A DNA stretch of 43,782 nucleotides from Caproicibacter sp002399225 (GCA_036756705.1 DAIOKN010000018.1:1-43782); one strand, 5' to 3'; shown: positions 7,047 to 15,695, numbered from the stretch's first letter. Numbers and translations: made by a program. Notes: generated by a model from the letters alone, not told the origin.

Positions 7047-8547
7047 ACAGGCAAAAGAAGAGATTGAAAACACCGTCCGCGCATACCTCAGGCGGGATGA
7101 AAACGGGAACTACCGCATCCCGCCGGTGCGGCAGCGGCCGCTGCTGCTGATGGGCCCGCCCGGCGTCGGCAAAACGCAGGTGGTCGAACAGGCCGCGCGG
7201 GAATGCGGGGTGGCGCTGGTGGCCTACACCATCACGCACCACACGCGGCAGAGCGCCGTCGGCCTGCCGTTCATTTTGAAAAAGACCTATGCGGGCCGGG
7301 AACATTCCGTGACGGAATACACCATGAGCGAGATCATCGCCTCCGTCTACGACCGGATGGAGCAGACGGGCCTCCGGGAGGGAATCCTCTTTATCGACGA
7401 GATCAATTGCGTCTCCGAGACGCTGGCCCCCACCATGCTTCAGTTTTTGCAGGGGAAGACGTTCGGCAACCAGAAGGTGCCGGAAGGATGGGTCATCGTC
7501 GCGGCCGGAAACCCGCCGGAATACAACCGCTCCGCGCGCGAATTCGACATCGTGACGCTGGACCGCGTGCGAAGGATCGACGTGGAACCGGACTTTGCCG
7601 TCTGGAAGGAGTACGCTTGGCACCAGTCGATCCACGGCGCCATCCTGTCTTATCTGGAGTTGCGGAAGGGAAATTTCTACCGCATCGAAACCACGCCGGA
7701 CGGCGTCACGTTCGCAACGGCCCGCGGCTGGGAGGATCTCTCCGAAATGATGAAGGTCTGCGAAGACCTGGGCCTTGAGGTCGGGCAGGATCTCGTCCTT
7801 CAGTATATCCAGAATCCCGCCGTTGCAAAGGATTTTGCCAATTATTACGAGCTGTACCGGAAATACCGCGACGAGTACCATGTGGAGGAGCTTCTTGCCG
7901 GCAAAGTTTCGGAGCGCGCGGTCACCATGCTGCAGCATTCCCGGTTTGACGAAAAGCTCAGCGTGATCGGCCTGCTGCTGAGCCGGCTGAACGAAAAGTT
8001 CAGGGAAGCCTATCTGGCCGACCAGACGACCGAGGCCGTGTTTGAGCGGTTGCAGGACTGGAAAGGGCGCTTGAAGGGAGAATCCGGCGACCCGGCGGCC
8101 TCTCTGCTGCGCCTGGAGCAGGAAGCGGAAGATTCGCTTGCAAAGCGGAAAGAAAACGGCAGGCTGGACCGTGACGGGGAAGCGGCGGAGAACCGCGGTG
8201 TCCGCCTGCTCAAAAGCTACGCGGAGCGGCTGGGAAAAGCCGGAACCCGCGACCCGGAAAAGGCGTTCGCACTGGTCAAAGAAGAGTTTGGCGGACAAAT
8301 TGCGCGCAGGATTGAAGCAATCGATTCGGCTTCCCGGATGCTGGGGCACGCATTCGATTTTCTGTCGGTTACGTTTGGGGAAAGCCAGGAGATGGTGATC
8401 TTTGTCACGGAGCTGACGGTCGGCTTTTACAGTTCCAAATTCCTGATGGAAAACGGTTCCGAGCCGTATGATAGGTATAACCGCAGCCTGCTTCTCGGCG
8501 ACCGCCGGAAAGAGCTTCTCCGCCAGATCGATAGCCTTGGCACCTGA
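7036..8547 (+). CDS. MoxR-type AAA+ ATPase
   Basis: The 503-residue protein has a Walker A motif GPPGVGKT at 40-47, a Walker B motif ILFIDE at 117-122, a polar stretch with AAGNPPEYN (sensor 1), and an arginine-rich DRVRRIDV segment. This is the arrangement of the MoxR family. MoxR ATPases act as chaperones that remodel partner complexes, usually with a VWA protein encoded next door, as here with an 11-base overlap. The C-terminal about 200 residues are charged and helical and probably carry partner specificity. A short G+C hairpin with a T-run begins in the stop codon. Confidence 0.92.
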   Translation: MNIKQAKEEIENTVRAYLRRDENGNYRIPPVRQRPLLLMGPPGVGKTQVVEQAARECGVALVAYTITHHTRQSAVGLPFILKKTYAGREHSVTEYTMSEIIASVYDRMEQTGLREGILFIDEINCVSETLAPTMLQFLQGKTFGNQKVPEGWVIVAAGNPPEYNRSAREFDIVTLDRVRRIDVEPDFAVWKEYAWHQSIHGAILSYLELRKGNFYRIETTPDGVTFATARGWEDLSEMMKVCEDLGLEVGQDLVLQYIQNPAVAKDFANYYELYRKYRDEYHVEELLAGKVSERAVTMLQHSRFDEKLSVIGLLLSRLNEKFREAYLADQTTEAVFERLQDWKGRLKGESGDPAASLLRLEQEAEDSLAKRKENGRLDRDGEAAENRGVRLLKSYAERLGKAGTRDPEKAFALVKEEFGGQIARRIEAIDSASRMLGHAFDFLSVTFGESQEMVIFVTELTVGFYSSKFLMENGSEPYDRYNRSLLLGDRRKELLRQIDSLGT

Positions 8548-8564
8548 GGGCGGCGGCCCTTTTT
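8547..8564 (+). terminator. Short terminator after the MoxR gene
   Basis: AGGGC (8547-8551) and GCCCT (8556-8560) pair around a GGCG loop and are followed by TTTTT. The stem is only 5 bases and overlaps the stop codon, so it may be leaky. Confidence 0.45.
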
Positions 8565-8602
8565 GTGCTAAAAGAAAACAACGAGGGGAAGAGGGAAAAG
8601 CC

Positions 8603-9043
8603 ATGGTCAGAAAAATCACGGAAGAGGACCGGGAAGTTTATCTCCAAATGACGCGGGAATTTTACGCTTCGGATGCCGTCGATCACAATCTGCCGCATTC
8701 TTATTTTGAAAAGACCTTCCGGGAGCTGATGCGGTCGGAGGAGTATGCCGAGGCCTTCCTTCTGGAAGACGGTGGTGTCGCCGCCGGTTATGCGCTCCTT
8801 GCCAAAACTTTTTCGCAGGAAGCGGGCGGGATGGTCGTCTGGGCCGAAGAGCTTTATGTCAGGCCGGAATACCGCGGCCGCGGCCTCTGCCACGAGTTTT
8901 ATTCGTTCCTCCGGGAGCATCTGCCGGAATCGGTGAAGCGGCTCCGTCTGGAAGCGGAAAACACAAACCGGCGGGCGATTTCCCTCTATCGCCGTTTGGG
9001 GTTCCGGGATCTGCCTTACTGCCAGATGATCCAGGATTTTTAA
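8603..9043 (+). CDS. GNAT-family N-acetyltransferase
   Basis: The 146-residue protein has the GNAT acetyl-CoA motif A in ELYVRPEYRGRGLCHEF, followed by motif B around AENTNRRAISLYRRLGFR. The glycine pattern RGRGLC differs slightly from the usual RGxGxG but keeps the pyrophosphate loop. The family transfers acetyl from acetyl-CoA to amines; the substrate is not predictable here. The frame is open upstream, but GAGGG precedes the ATG at 8603, so I chose it. It is 55 bases downstream of the MoxR gene, and a weak terminator lies between. Confidence 0.9.
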   Translation: MVRKITEEDREVYLQMTREFYASDAVDHNLPHSYFEKTFRELMRSEEYAEAFLLEDGGVAAGYALLAKTFSQEAGGMVVWAEELYVRPEYRGRGLCHEFYSFLREHLPESVKRLRLEAENTNRRAISLYRRLGFRDLPYCQMIQDF

Positions 9044-9060
9044 TTGTGGATTGGTTGGAA

Positions 9061-9089
9061 TTGACAGCAATTTTCAGTGCGCGTATAAT
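9061..9089 (+). promoter_or_regulatory. Strong sigma-A promoter of the GH25 gene
   Basis: A perfect TTGACA (9061-9066), a 17-base spacer and a perfect TATAAT (9084-9089) lie 46 bases upstream of the lysozyme start codon. Confidence 0.85.
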
Positions 9090-9134
9090 AAAAAAAACAT
9101 AGGAATAAAAAAGAATGAAACGAGATGATCGGTG

Positions 9135-10313
9135 ATGAAGAAAAAATGGGTTTCTCTGTTGCTGGCGCTGGTTCTGTCGGTGGCGGCTGTGCTTCCGGCT
9201 TCCGCGGCGGTCAACAAGGCGGTTCCCGCCATCAGCAGCCAGAGCGTAAATCTTTCCACGGGCAGCAGCACCCAGCTGAAGGTTACCTTGCAGGGAGCCG
9301 ACGTGACCTACGGGATGCTGTGGAATACGAACTGCCCTGCGGTCGCGACAGTTTCGCACGGAACGGTCAAGGCCGTCGGCCCCGGTATGGCCTCGGTCAC
9401 CGCGACGACGGGGGACGGGCGCAGCGTGAGCTGCAAAGTCCGGGTCTGTGCCAAAGGGGTCGATGTTTCTGAACGGCAGGGTACGGTGGACTGGAGCGCG
9501 GTGAAAAACAGCGGCGTCAGCTTCGCCATCCTGCGCGCCGGATACGGGGACGAGATCTCGCAGGCGGATTCTTCCTTTTCCACCAATTACAGCGGGGCAA
9601 AAGCCGCAGGCCTTAAAGTCGGCGCCTATTACCGCAGCTATGCCCTTGACGAGACGGACGCGGTGAAAGAAGCCAATGTGTGCCTGAGCATTCTGAAAGG
9701 AAAAACGTTGGACTATCCCCTGTTCCTCGACATAGAGGAGGCTTCCCAGTACAAGCTGTCCAACGAGAAGGTTTCCTCCGTCGCTGCGGCGTTCTGCAAG
9801 ACGGTTGCGGCCGCGGGCTACCGCGTCGGCGTGTTCAGCTATGCTGACATGCTTACAAAGAAGCTCAACGGCTCCGCTTTGGCGCCGTATGACAAGTGGG
9901 TCGCCCATGTCGATGTGAGCGAGCCACGCTACAGCGGGACTTACACGGTCTGGCAGTATTCGCACACGGGCACGGTGGCAAGCATCGTCGGCCCGGCGGA
10001 TCTGGACTATTCTTACAGGGATTATCCGAACGCCGCGCCGGCGACAGTTGATCTTTCGCTGCTGTCCGACAGCCCAGCAGCCATTACCCTGAAGAAGGGG
10101 AAAAGCTATACCTTTAAGTTTACTCCGAACGGCATTGCGGGAGTTCCCGCTTTCTCCAGCGGCAACCTCTCCGTGCTGAAGGTCGTTTCGCGGAAAGCGG
10201 CCGGCGGATGCTACTATGTGAAGGTGACCGCGGCCGGTTCCGGCTGCACTTCGCTCTATTCCAAAGCGCCGGGCGGGAAAGCTGTGCGCCGCTGCGTTGT
10301 TACGGTGCGTTAA
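9135..10313 (+). CDS. Secreted GH25 lysozyme with Ig-like domain
   Basis: The 392-residue protein begins with a signal peptide (KKKW, a hydrophobic core, then PASAA near residue 25). A BIG2-like Ig domain follows, with the GxVKAVGPGMASVTATT strand pattern (about 30-105). The GH25 muramidase domain spans about 107-290, starting at GVDVSERQG and carrying the catalytic acidic cluster DIEE at about 199-202. A further beta domain closes the C-terminus. It should cleave the MurNAc-GlcNAc bond of peptidoglycan outside the cell. GTG at 9132 is directly before the ATG; the RBS is weak for either. It is monocistronic between a strong promoter and a terminator. Confidence 0.93.
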   Translation: MKKKWVSLLLALVLSVAAVLPASAAVNKAVPAISSQSVNLSTGSSTQLKVTLQGADVTYGMLWNTNCPAVATVSHGTVKAVGPGMASVTATTGDGRSVSCKVRVCAKGVDVSERQGTVDWSAVKNSGVSFAILRAGYGDEISQADSSFSTNYSGAKAAGLKVGAYYRSYALDETDAVKEANVCLSILKGKTLDYPLFLDIEEASQYKLSNEKVSSVAAAFCKTVAAAGYRVGVFSYADMLTKKLNGSALAPYDKWVAHVDVSEPRYSGTYTVWQYSHTGTVASIVGPADLDYSYRDYPNAAPATVDLSLLSDSPAAITLKKGKSYTFKFTPNGIAGVPAFSSGNLSVLKVVSRKAAGGCYYVKVTAAGSGCTSLYSKAPGGKAVRRCVVTVR

Positions 10314-10345
10314 AGCGTTCCGCAGGAAAGAATAACGGACGGGGG

Positions 10346-10389
10346 AACCGCGCTAGCACCGTTGGAAAACGGGGCGGCGCGGTTTTTTT
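10346..10389 (+). terminator. Terminator of the GH25 gene
   Basis: AACCGCGC (10346-10353) pairs with GCGCGGTT (10377-10384) and runs into seven Ts (10383-10389). The loop holds a smaller CCGTT/AACGG pairing. Confidence 0.8.
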
Positions 10390-10441
10390 CATCTAAAAAT
10401 ATTCTGCTGGAAGACAGAGCCTCCAAGAGATTCCCTAAGAG

Positions 10442-10470
10442 TCGACAAGACCTGCTTTTTATGATACAAT
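10442..10470 (+). promoter_or_regulatory. Promoter of the P-loop kinase gene
   Basis: TCGACA (10442-10447), a 17-base spacer and TACAAT (10465-10470) precede the start codon by 43 bases. Confidence 0.55.
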
Positions 10471-10513
10471 ATATAAAAATAAAGAGATATTGCGTAAAAT
10501 TTGGAGGAATGTT

Positions 10514-11626
10514 ATGAAAGAAGAGCTTTCTGAAGTGATTCTGTGGCACAGCAAAACATACCCGCACATGAGGCCCGCTGATTATGTGAAGCTTTTGTAT
10601 CAGAATGAGTTCGGTTGCTCGCACTTTCTCCAGGAGGCTCCCCGCCGCTGTATGGAACGCCTGCGGGAAGAATTTGATTCTTTGCCGGCGCAGCGAGAGA
10701 CAGCGGCGGCGCCGCGCATGGAGCCAATCGGGAATGGCCTCTGCCGTGCCTTTTTGAAGCCCGGTCCCCGGATGAAAGAGTTCCTTCCCCTTTTGAACCT
10801 GATGTGCCTTTCCACGGCGGCTGCATATTCGGGCAGCCAGACGCGGCTGCAGCAGAAGCTGGAACTGTTGCGCCAAATGGCGGCGAAAGGGCTGCTGCAT
10901 GTCGGGCAGGCAGAGCTGGAAAACTTTCTGGACCGGTATGCCGCCTCCGGCTACGGGCCGGTGGGGCATAGCTGCGAATACAAGCAGGCATACCATCCGC
11001 ACTACCGGGTTGTCCGAAAAGCCTACGATACTTATTTGCCTGTTCTTTGGGCGGCGATGAAACTGAGAGATTCCGTCGGCAAACAAGGAAAACGGCCCGG
11101 AATTCTCGCGATAGACGGATGCTGCGGTAGCGGAAAAACATTTCTTTCCGGCCTGCTGGCGGAGGTGTTCCACTGCAGCGTTTTCCATATGGATGATTTT
11201 TATCTGCCGCCGGAGCGCCGCAGCGACCGATGGATGACGGAACCGGCCGGCAATATCGACCGTGAGCGTTTTCTCAGAGAAGTTCTGATCCCTCTGAAAA
11301 ACGGCGAGAAAGTCCTATACCGCCCTTATTCCTGTCAGAAAAGGGCCATGATGCCGGCGGTGGAAATTTCCCCCGGCAGGCTTGCCGTGGTGGACGGCAG
11401 CTACTCGATGCATCCGGATTTCCGCAGCTATTACGACTTTCGGGTGTTTTTGACCTGTCTAGCCAATGTGCAGCAGCGGCGGATCTTTCTCCGCGGCGAC
11501 GGGAAACATCTGGAAGATTTCCTCGAGTGGTGGATTCCGGCGGAAGAGCGGTACTTTGATTCCATGCGGGTCAGCGAGACCTGCGACCTGGTTTTGAATA
11601 CTTCCAAATTTGACGATTTTCCATAA
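10514..11626 (+). CDS. Uridine kinase-like P-loop protein with N-terminal extension
   Basis: The 370-residue protein has a C-terminal P-loop kinase domain with GCCGSGKT (about residues 202-209). HMDDFYLP follows, the nucleoside-binding segment of the uridine kinase/phosphoribulokinase superfamily, and then the VVDGSYSMHP strand. The N-terminal about 190 residues are a helical domain I do not recognise, with clustered His/Cys/Tyr residues such as EFGCSHF and GHSCEYKQAYHPHY. The start ATG has GGAGG eight bases upstream. The kinase domain implies ATP-dependent phosphorylation of a small molecule, but the acceptor is unknown. It appears monocistronic. Confidence 0.8.
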   Translation: MKEELSEVILWHSKTYPHMRPADYVKLLYQNEFGCSHFLQEAPRRCMERLREEFDSLPAQRETAAAPRMEPIGNGLCRAFLKPGPRMKEFLPLLNLMCLSTAAAYSGSQTRLQQKLELLRQMAAKGLLHVGQAELENFLDRYAASGYGPVGHSCEYKQAYHPHYRVVRKAYDTYLPVLWAAMKLRDSVGKQGKRPGILAIDGCCGSGKTFLSGLLAEVFHCSVFHMDDFYLPPERRSDRWMTEPAGNIDRERFLREVLIPLKNGEKVLYRPYSCQKRAMMPAVEISPGRLAVVDGSYSMHPDFRSYYDFRVFLTCLANVQQRRIFLRGDGKHLEDFLEWWIPAEERYFDSMRVSETCDLVLNTSKFDDFP

Positions 11627-11660
11627 TATAAAATAGCTTTCATAGCGGCTTTCCGAAAAA

Positions 11661-11701
11661 CACTGCTGTCGCTTATCCGCCGGCGATGACCGACAGCGGT
11701 G
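11661..11701 (+). promoter_or_regulatory. Hairpin without T-run upstream of the LacI-type gene
   Basis: CACTGCTGTCG (11661-11671) pairs with CGACAGCGGTG (11691-11701) over 11 bases with one G-U pair. It is followed by CCCC, not a T-run, so it is not a normal terminator in this direction. It could be a leader structure or a DNA dyad bound by the regulator encoded next. Confidence 0.4.
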
Positions 11702-11766
11702 CCCCTTGATAGAAGGAAGCAATTTCGAGAGTTTCGTTAATTTTTATGTAAACGGACGTGAAAACC

Positions 11767-12783
11767 ATGGCAACCATCAAAGATATTGCCGACCAGCTGC
11801 ATTTTTCCGTCAGCACCATTTCAAAAGGGCTCAACGGCGCCAGCGATATCAGTGAAAAAACCAGGCGGCTGATTTTAGATGCCGCTATGAAAATGGGATA
11901 TATTCCAAAGCAGAGCCAACGTCTGGGTGCGGGGCTGACAAGAATCTGCGTCTTCATCGAAAATATGGATTATGAAAGGGTCGAACAGTTCGGCTATGAT
12001 ATTATCTTGGGCTTTAAGCTGGAAGCGGCTTCGGAACGATGGGATGTTTCCATTGTGCCGCTTGCCATGAACCGAAAATCCGAGTGCGGCTATGAAGACT
12101 ACATGAGGGCCAACCACTACGCGGCGGGCTTTTTGCTTGGATTTCGTCTGCATGACGACTGGCTTGCTCAGATAGAGCGAACGAACGTGCCAACCGTTCT
12201 GCTGGACAATGTGGTTTACCGTAAAAATGTCGCCTGCGTCGGCGTGGACAATCAGCAGGGGATTTTTTATGCGGTGGAACATCTTGCCGGCCTCAGCCAC
12301 CGGAAAATTGCGCTGCTCAACGGCGAAGCGGACAGCTGCGTTTCCCGGGAACGCCTTGCCGGATTTCGGCTTGGAATGGAAAAATGCGGCCTGACTGTGC
12401 AGAAAGAACTGGTGGCAGACGGAGATGATAAGGCGGAGGGTACCGGCGGGGTTGTCCGCAAGTTCATCCGCGAAGGGGCGACGGCAATTGTCTGCGCGAG
12501 CGATTTGCTGGCGCACCGCGTCCTGTGCGAACTGCACCGCGCCAGCCTGCGCGTCCCCGACGAGGTCAGCGTCACCGGGTTCGACGATCTGCCGCTTGCT
12601 TCTTACACAACGCCGTCCCTGACGACCGTTCGGCAGGACCGCCTTGCTATCGGCAAGAATGTCTGCAAGGTGCTGGTCCAGCTTCTCGGCGGCAATTCGG
12701 TCAGCCGGCTCCTTCTTGCCCCGGAGCTTGTGGTCCGGGAGTCTACGGGCCGGCCAAAGCCTGAGCCGGGCTCGAAAAAGTAG
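11767..12783 (+). CDS. LacI-family transcriptional regulator
   Basis: The 338-residue protein has the LacI helix-turn-helix at its N-terminus (ATIKDIADQLHFSVSTISKG, about residues 2-21). A periplasmic-binding-protein-like sensor domain follows, with NGEADSCVSRERLAGFRLG and SVTGFDDLPLASYTTPSLTT. I chose the ATG at 11767 over the upstream in-frame GTG (11758) because the family usually begins MATIKDIA. It lies 61 bases upstream of malQ on the same strand, so it may control glucan use, with a maltodextrin-type inducer. That link is inferred from position. Codon use matches the neighbours. Confidence 0.9.
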   Translation: MATIKDIADQLHFSVSTISKGLNGASDISEKTRRLILDAAMKMGYIPKQSQRLGAGLTRICVFIENMDYERVEQFGYDIILGFKLEAASERWDVSIVPLAMNRKSECGYEDYMRANHYAAGFLLGFRLHDDWLAQIERTNVPTVLLDNVVYRKNVACVGVDNQQGIFYAVEHLAGLSHRKIALLNGEADSCVSRERLAGFRLGMEKCGLTVQKELVADGDDKAEGTGGVVRKFIREGATAIVCASDLLAHRVLCELHRASLRVPDEVSVTGFDDLPLASYTTPSLTTVRQDRLAIGKNVCKVLVQLLGGNSVSRLLLAPELVVRESTGRPKPEPGSKK

Positions 12784-12788
12784 TTTCA

Positions 12789-12821
12789 GGGTCCCTCCCC
12801 GCCTCCGGCGGGGAGGGACCC
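12789..12821 (+). promoter_or_regulatory. GC-rich 15-base-pair hairpin between the LacI-type gene and malQ
   Basis: GGGTCCCTCCCCG (12789-12801) pairs perfectly with CGGGGAGGGACCC (12809-12821), and two further C-G pairs leave a 3-base loop. No T-run follows; the malQ RBS lies 9 bases downstream. It may damp readthrough, protect the malQ mRNA, or act as a weak terminator. Confidence 0.6.
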
Positions 12822-12830
12822 TCCAGCATT

Positions 12831-12836
12831 AGGAGG
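12831..12836 (+). promoter_or_regulatory. Ribosome binding site that places the malQ start at ATT
   Basis: AGGAGG lies exactly 8 bases before the ATT at 12845, but 29 bases before the first in-frame ATG at 12866. The spacing decides the start in favour of ATT. Confidence 0.75.
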
Positions 12837-12844
12837 GGATTACC

Positions 12845-14320
12845 ATTCGTGCCAGCGGAATTCTGATGCCCTTAAGCAGCCTTCCTTCCCCCCATGGAAT
12901 CGGAAGCCTGGGGAAGGAAGCCTATCTTTTCATCGACTTTTTAAAAGCTGCGGGCCAGCGCTACTGGCAGATCCTACCGATCGGCCCCACAGGCTGCGGC
13001 GACAGCCCCTACCAGAGCTTTTCCGCGTTTGCGGCGAACCCGTATCTGATTGACCTGGATCTTCTGCTGAAGCAGGGCCTTCTGACGGCTGAGGAGATCG
13101 CTTCCGCACGGTTTGGGGAAGACCCGGCCCGTGTGGATTACGGGGCGCTGTACGAAAACCGGATTCCGCTGCTTGAACGCGCGGCCCGCAGGATGGGGGA
13201 CAGCGCTGTCTTTCGGGCGTTCTGCAAACGGAATGAGGATTGGCTCGGCGATTACGCGCTTTTCATGGCCCTGAAAGAAGAAAACGGCATGGCACCGTTT
13301 CAGCATTGGCCTTCGCCGCTCCGCCTTCGGAATCCGGCAGCGCTCGGCGCGGCGGAGATACGCCTTTCGGCCCGCGTGCATCTGTGGAAGGTTCTTCAGT
13401 TCTTCTTTTTCAGTCAATGGAAAGCGCTGGCCGATTACGCGCATCAAAACGGCGTGAAAATCATCGGGGATCTCCCGATTTACGTCTCTCCGGATTCTTC
13501 GGATCTCTGGGCCAGCCCGGAATTGTTTCAGGTCGGCGGGGACGGCAGGCCGACGGAGGTGGCGGGGTGTCCGCCGGACGCCTTTTCCCCGACCGGCCAG
13601 CTTTGGGGAAATCCGCTTTACGACTGGGATCAGATGGGGCGGGACGGGTATGGCTGGTGGGTCCGCAGGCTCGAATTTGCCTCCCAAATCTATGATGCGG
13701 TGCGGATCGACCACTTCCGCGGCTTTGCGGGCTATTATGCCGTTCCGGCGGATGCGAAAGACGCGGTGGGCGGCCGCTGGCGCGAGGGGCCTGGCATCGG
13801 GTTTCTCTGGGCTTTGAAAGAAAAGGTGCCCGGCGCCCGGGTGATTGCCGAGAATCTTGGATTTCTGACGGAGGATGTCTATCGCCTGCTGCGCGACAGC
13901 GGTTTCCCGGGAATGAAGGTCCTCCAGTTCGCGTTTGATCCGCGGGGGAAAAGCGATTACCTTCCCTACCGCTATGAGCGCAACTGCGTTGTTTATACCG
14001 GCACGCATGACAACACGACGACCGAAGACTGGCAGTACAGTGCGCCGCCGGGAGAAGTGGCATATGCGCGGCGGTACCTGAACGTGCCGGAAGGAAACAG
14101 TCTGACCGACGCCATGATCCGCTCGGCGCTCGGCAGCGTGGCGGACACCTGCATCATCCCCATGCAGGATTATCTGCACCTGGGCGCCCAGGCGCGCATG
14201 AACCGCCCCGGCACGCTCGGCGGGAACTGGCGCTGGCGGGTTTTAAAAGAAGCGATTACACCGTCCCTCGCGGCGCGCATGCGGTCGCTTTCCACCCTGT
14301 ACGGCCGCGCGGAAGCCTGA
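12845..14320 (+). CDS. malQ: 4-alpha-glucanotransferase (amylomaltase), apparent ATT start
   Basis: The 491-residue protein is a GH77 amylomaltase that transfers alpha-1,4-glucan segments in maltodextrin and glycogen metabolism. The nucleophile Asp lies in AVRIDHFRGF (D289), the acid/base Glu in VIAENLG (E336), and the third Asp in GTHDN (D389). The first ATG (12866) would begin MPLSSLPSPHG and lose the conserved RASGIL lead-in, which is encoded in frame just before it. The codon before that lead-in is ATT at 12845, eight bases after AGGAGG, so translation probably starts at ATT. The upstream LacI-type gene is its likely regulator. Confidence 0.93.
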   Translation: MRASGILMPLSSLPSPHGIGSLGKEAYLFIDFLKAAGQRYWQILPIGPTGCGDSPYQSFSAFAANPYLIDLDLLLKQGLLTAEEIASARFGEDPARVDYGALYENRIPLLERAARRMGDSAVFRAFCKRNEDWLGDYALFMALKEENGMAPFQHWPSPLRLRNPAALGAAEIRLSARVHLWKVLQFFFFSQWKALADYAHQNGVKIIGDLPIYVSPDSSDLWASPELFQVGGDGRPTEVAGCPPDAFSPTGQLWGNPLYDWDQMGRDGYGWWVRRLEFASQIYDAVRIDHFRGFAGYYAVPADAKDAVGGRWREGPGIGFLWALKEKVPGARVIAENLGFLTEDVYRLLRDSGFPGMKVLQFAFDPRGKSDYLPYRYERNCVVYTGTHDNTTTEDWQYSAPPGEVAYARRYLNVPEGNSLTDAMIRSALGSVADTCIIPMQDYLHLGAQARMNRPGTLGGNWRWRVLKEAITPSLAARMRSLSTLYGRAEA

Positions 14321-14423
14321 TTTTCCGCCCGTGCCGGCTTCAAGCGGCAACCGATGGAATAATCGTCTTGCCGCCCCAATACAAATGATAGAGAGAAATC
14401 ATGATGGATTGGGGGAAAATGGC

Positions 14424-15695
14424 ATGAGGACCCTTCGGGAAGGCATGTCCGGAAGCGATGTCATGGAGGTTCAGTCGGTGCTGAAACGGGCCGGTTATTT
14501 TTCCGGGCCGGTGGACGGGGTGTTCGGCCCGGTCACCCGCGAAGCGGCTGCGCTTTTTCAGCGCGGGTTCGGCCTTGCGCCGGACGGGATCATCGGCCCG
14601 GAAACCTGGCGCGTGCTGGAGAGGTTCCTTTTGGGCTATGACTTGTACGCGGTTCAGCGGGGGGACACCTTTTACGGCATTGCAAAAAAATACGGGACCT
14701 CCGCCCAGGCCCTCGCTGTGGCAAATCCGGAACTTGACCCGGAGAATCTTTCCGTGGGCCGCCGGATTGTGGTCCCGTATTCCTTCGCGGTTGTGCCGAC
14801 CGACACGGCGTTCACCTATGAGGTGCTGGTCCGCAGCATTCAGGGGCTGAAAGCCCGATATCCGTTTTTGGAGGTTACCAATTCCGGAAGCAGCGTAATG
14901 GGAAATACTCTCTATACACTCCGGCTCGGCAGAGGGCCGAACCAGGTGTTCTACAATGCGGCGCACCACGCGCTGGAATGGATCACGGTGCCCGTGCTGA
15001 TGAAGTTCGCCGAAGATTTTCTTCGGGCTTATGCCTTTGGAGGGGATCTGGCCGGGTATGACATCGGTGCCGTTTGGCAGAAGTGCAGCATCTACCTGAT
15101 GCCAATGGTCAATCCGGACGGCGTGGATCTGGTTATCAACGGCCTGCAAAAGGGAAATCCCTATGCGGAGGATCTGGTCCGCTGGAACAGCGGCAGCGCA
15201 GATTTTTCCACAGACTGGGAGGCAAACATCCGCGGAGTCGACCTGAACCACAACTATGACGCTGCTTGGCACCTCGGCCAGGAGGCGGCCGAAGCGCTTG
15301 GAATTACCGGACCCGGGCCGACCCGTTATCCCGGCCCCTACCCCGTTTCGGAGCCGGAATCGGGCGCGGTCGTGCGGTTTACGCAGAATCATAATTTTAG
15401 GCTGGTCATCGCCTATCATTCCCAGGGGCGCGTTATCTACTGGAATTTCATGAACATGGCCTCGGCGGAAGCGCAGGTCATCGGCGAAAAGATGGCGGAG
15501 ATCGCAGGCTATCGGCTGGAGGAAGCCTCCGGCGTTACTTCCTACTCCGGTTATAAAGACTGGTTTACGCAGGAATACCGGCGACCGGGGTACACGGTCG
15601 AAGTCGGATCGGGGACCAATCCGCTGCCAATTTCGCAGTTTGATGCCATTTATGCGGAAAATCTTCCGATGCTGCTCTATACTTCCACCATTTAA
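14424..15695 (+). CDS. M14 gamma-D-glutamyl-diaminopimelate-type peptidase with PG-binding and LysM domains
   Basis: The 423-residue protein has an N-terminal peptidoglycan-binding domain (about 5-65, LREGMSGSDVMEVQSVLKRA), a LysM domain (about 73-118, YAVQRGDTFYGIAKKYG) and an M14 zinc carboxypeptidase domain. The zinc ligands are H182 and E185 in HHALEW and H332 in YHSQG; the catalytic Glu is E393 in TVEVGSG. This is the architecture of the endopeptidase that cuts gamma-D-Glu to diaminopimelate bonds in cell wall peptides. No signal peptide is visible, which recalls forespore-acting enzymes of that type. The frame is open further upstream, but GGGGG precedes this ATG. Confidence 0.92.
   Translation: MRTLREGMSGSDVMEVQSVLKRAGYFSGPVDGVFGPVTREAAALFQRGFGLAPDGIIGPETWRVLERFLLGYDLYAVQRGDTFYGIAKKYGTSAQALAVANPELDPENLSVGRRIVVPYSFAVVPTDTAFTYEVLVRSIQGLKARYPFLEVTNSGSSVMGNTLYTLRLGRGPNQVFYNAAHHALEWITVPVLMKFAEDFLRAYAFGGDLAGYDIGAVWQKCSIYLMPMVNPDGVDLVINGLQKGNPYAEDLVRWNSGSADFSTDWEANIRGVDLNHNYDAAWHLGQEAAEALGITGPGPTRYPGPYPVSEPESGAVVRFTQNHNFRLVIAYHSQGRVIYWNFMNMASAEAQVIGEKMAEIAGYRLEEASGVTSYSGYKDWFTQEYRRPGYTVEVGSGTNPLPISQFDAIYAENLPMLLYTSTI

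Noticed and set aside
6916..8619. 567-codon minus-strand ORF opposite the MoxR gene
   Set aside because: It is a shadow frame of high-GC coding DNA; the plus strand encodes a complete AAA+ protein.
10330..10389. GGGGGAACCGCGC followed by a hairpin, resembling a T-box
   Set aside because: The match to GTGGAACCGCG is partial, the upstream region is the coding end of the GH25 gene, and the next gene is not an aminoacyl-tRNA or amino acid gene. It reads best as the GH25 terminator.
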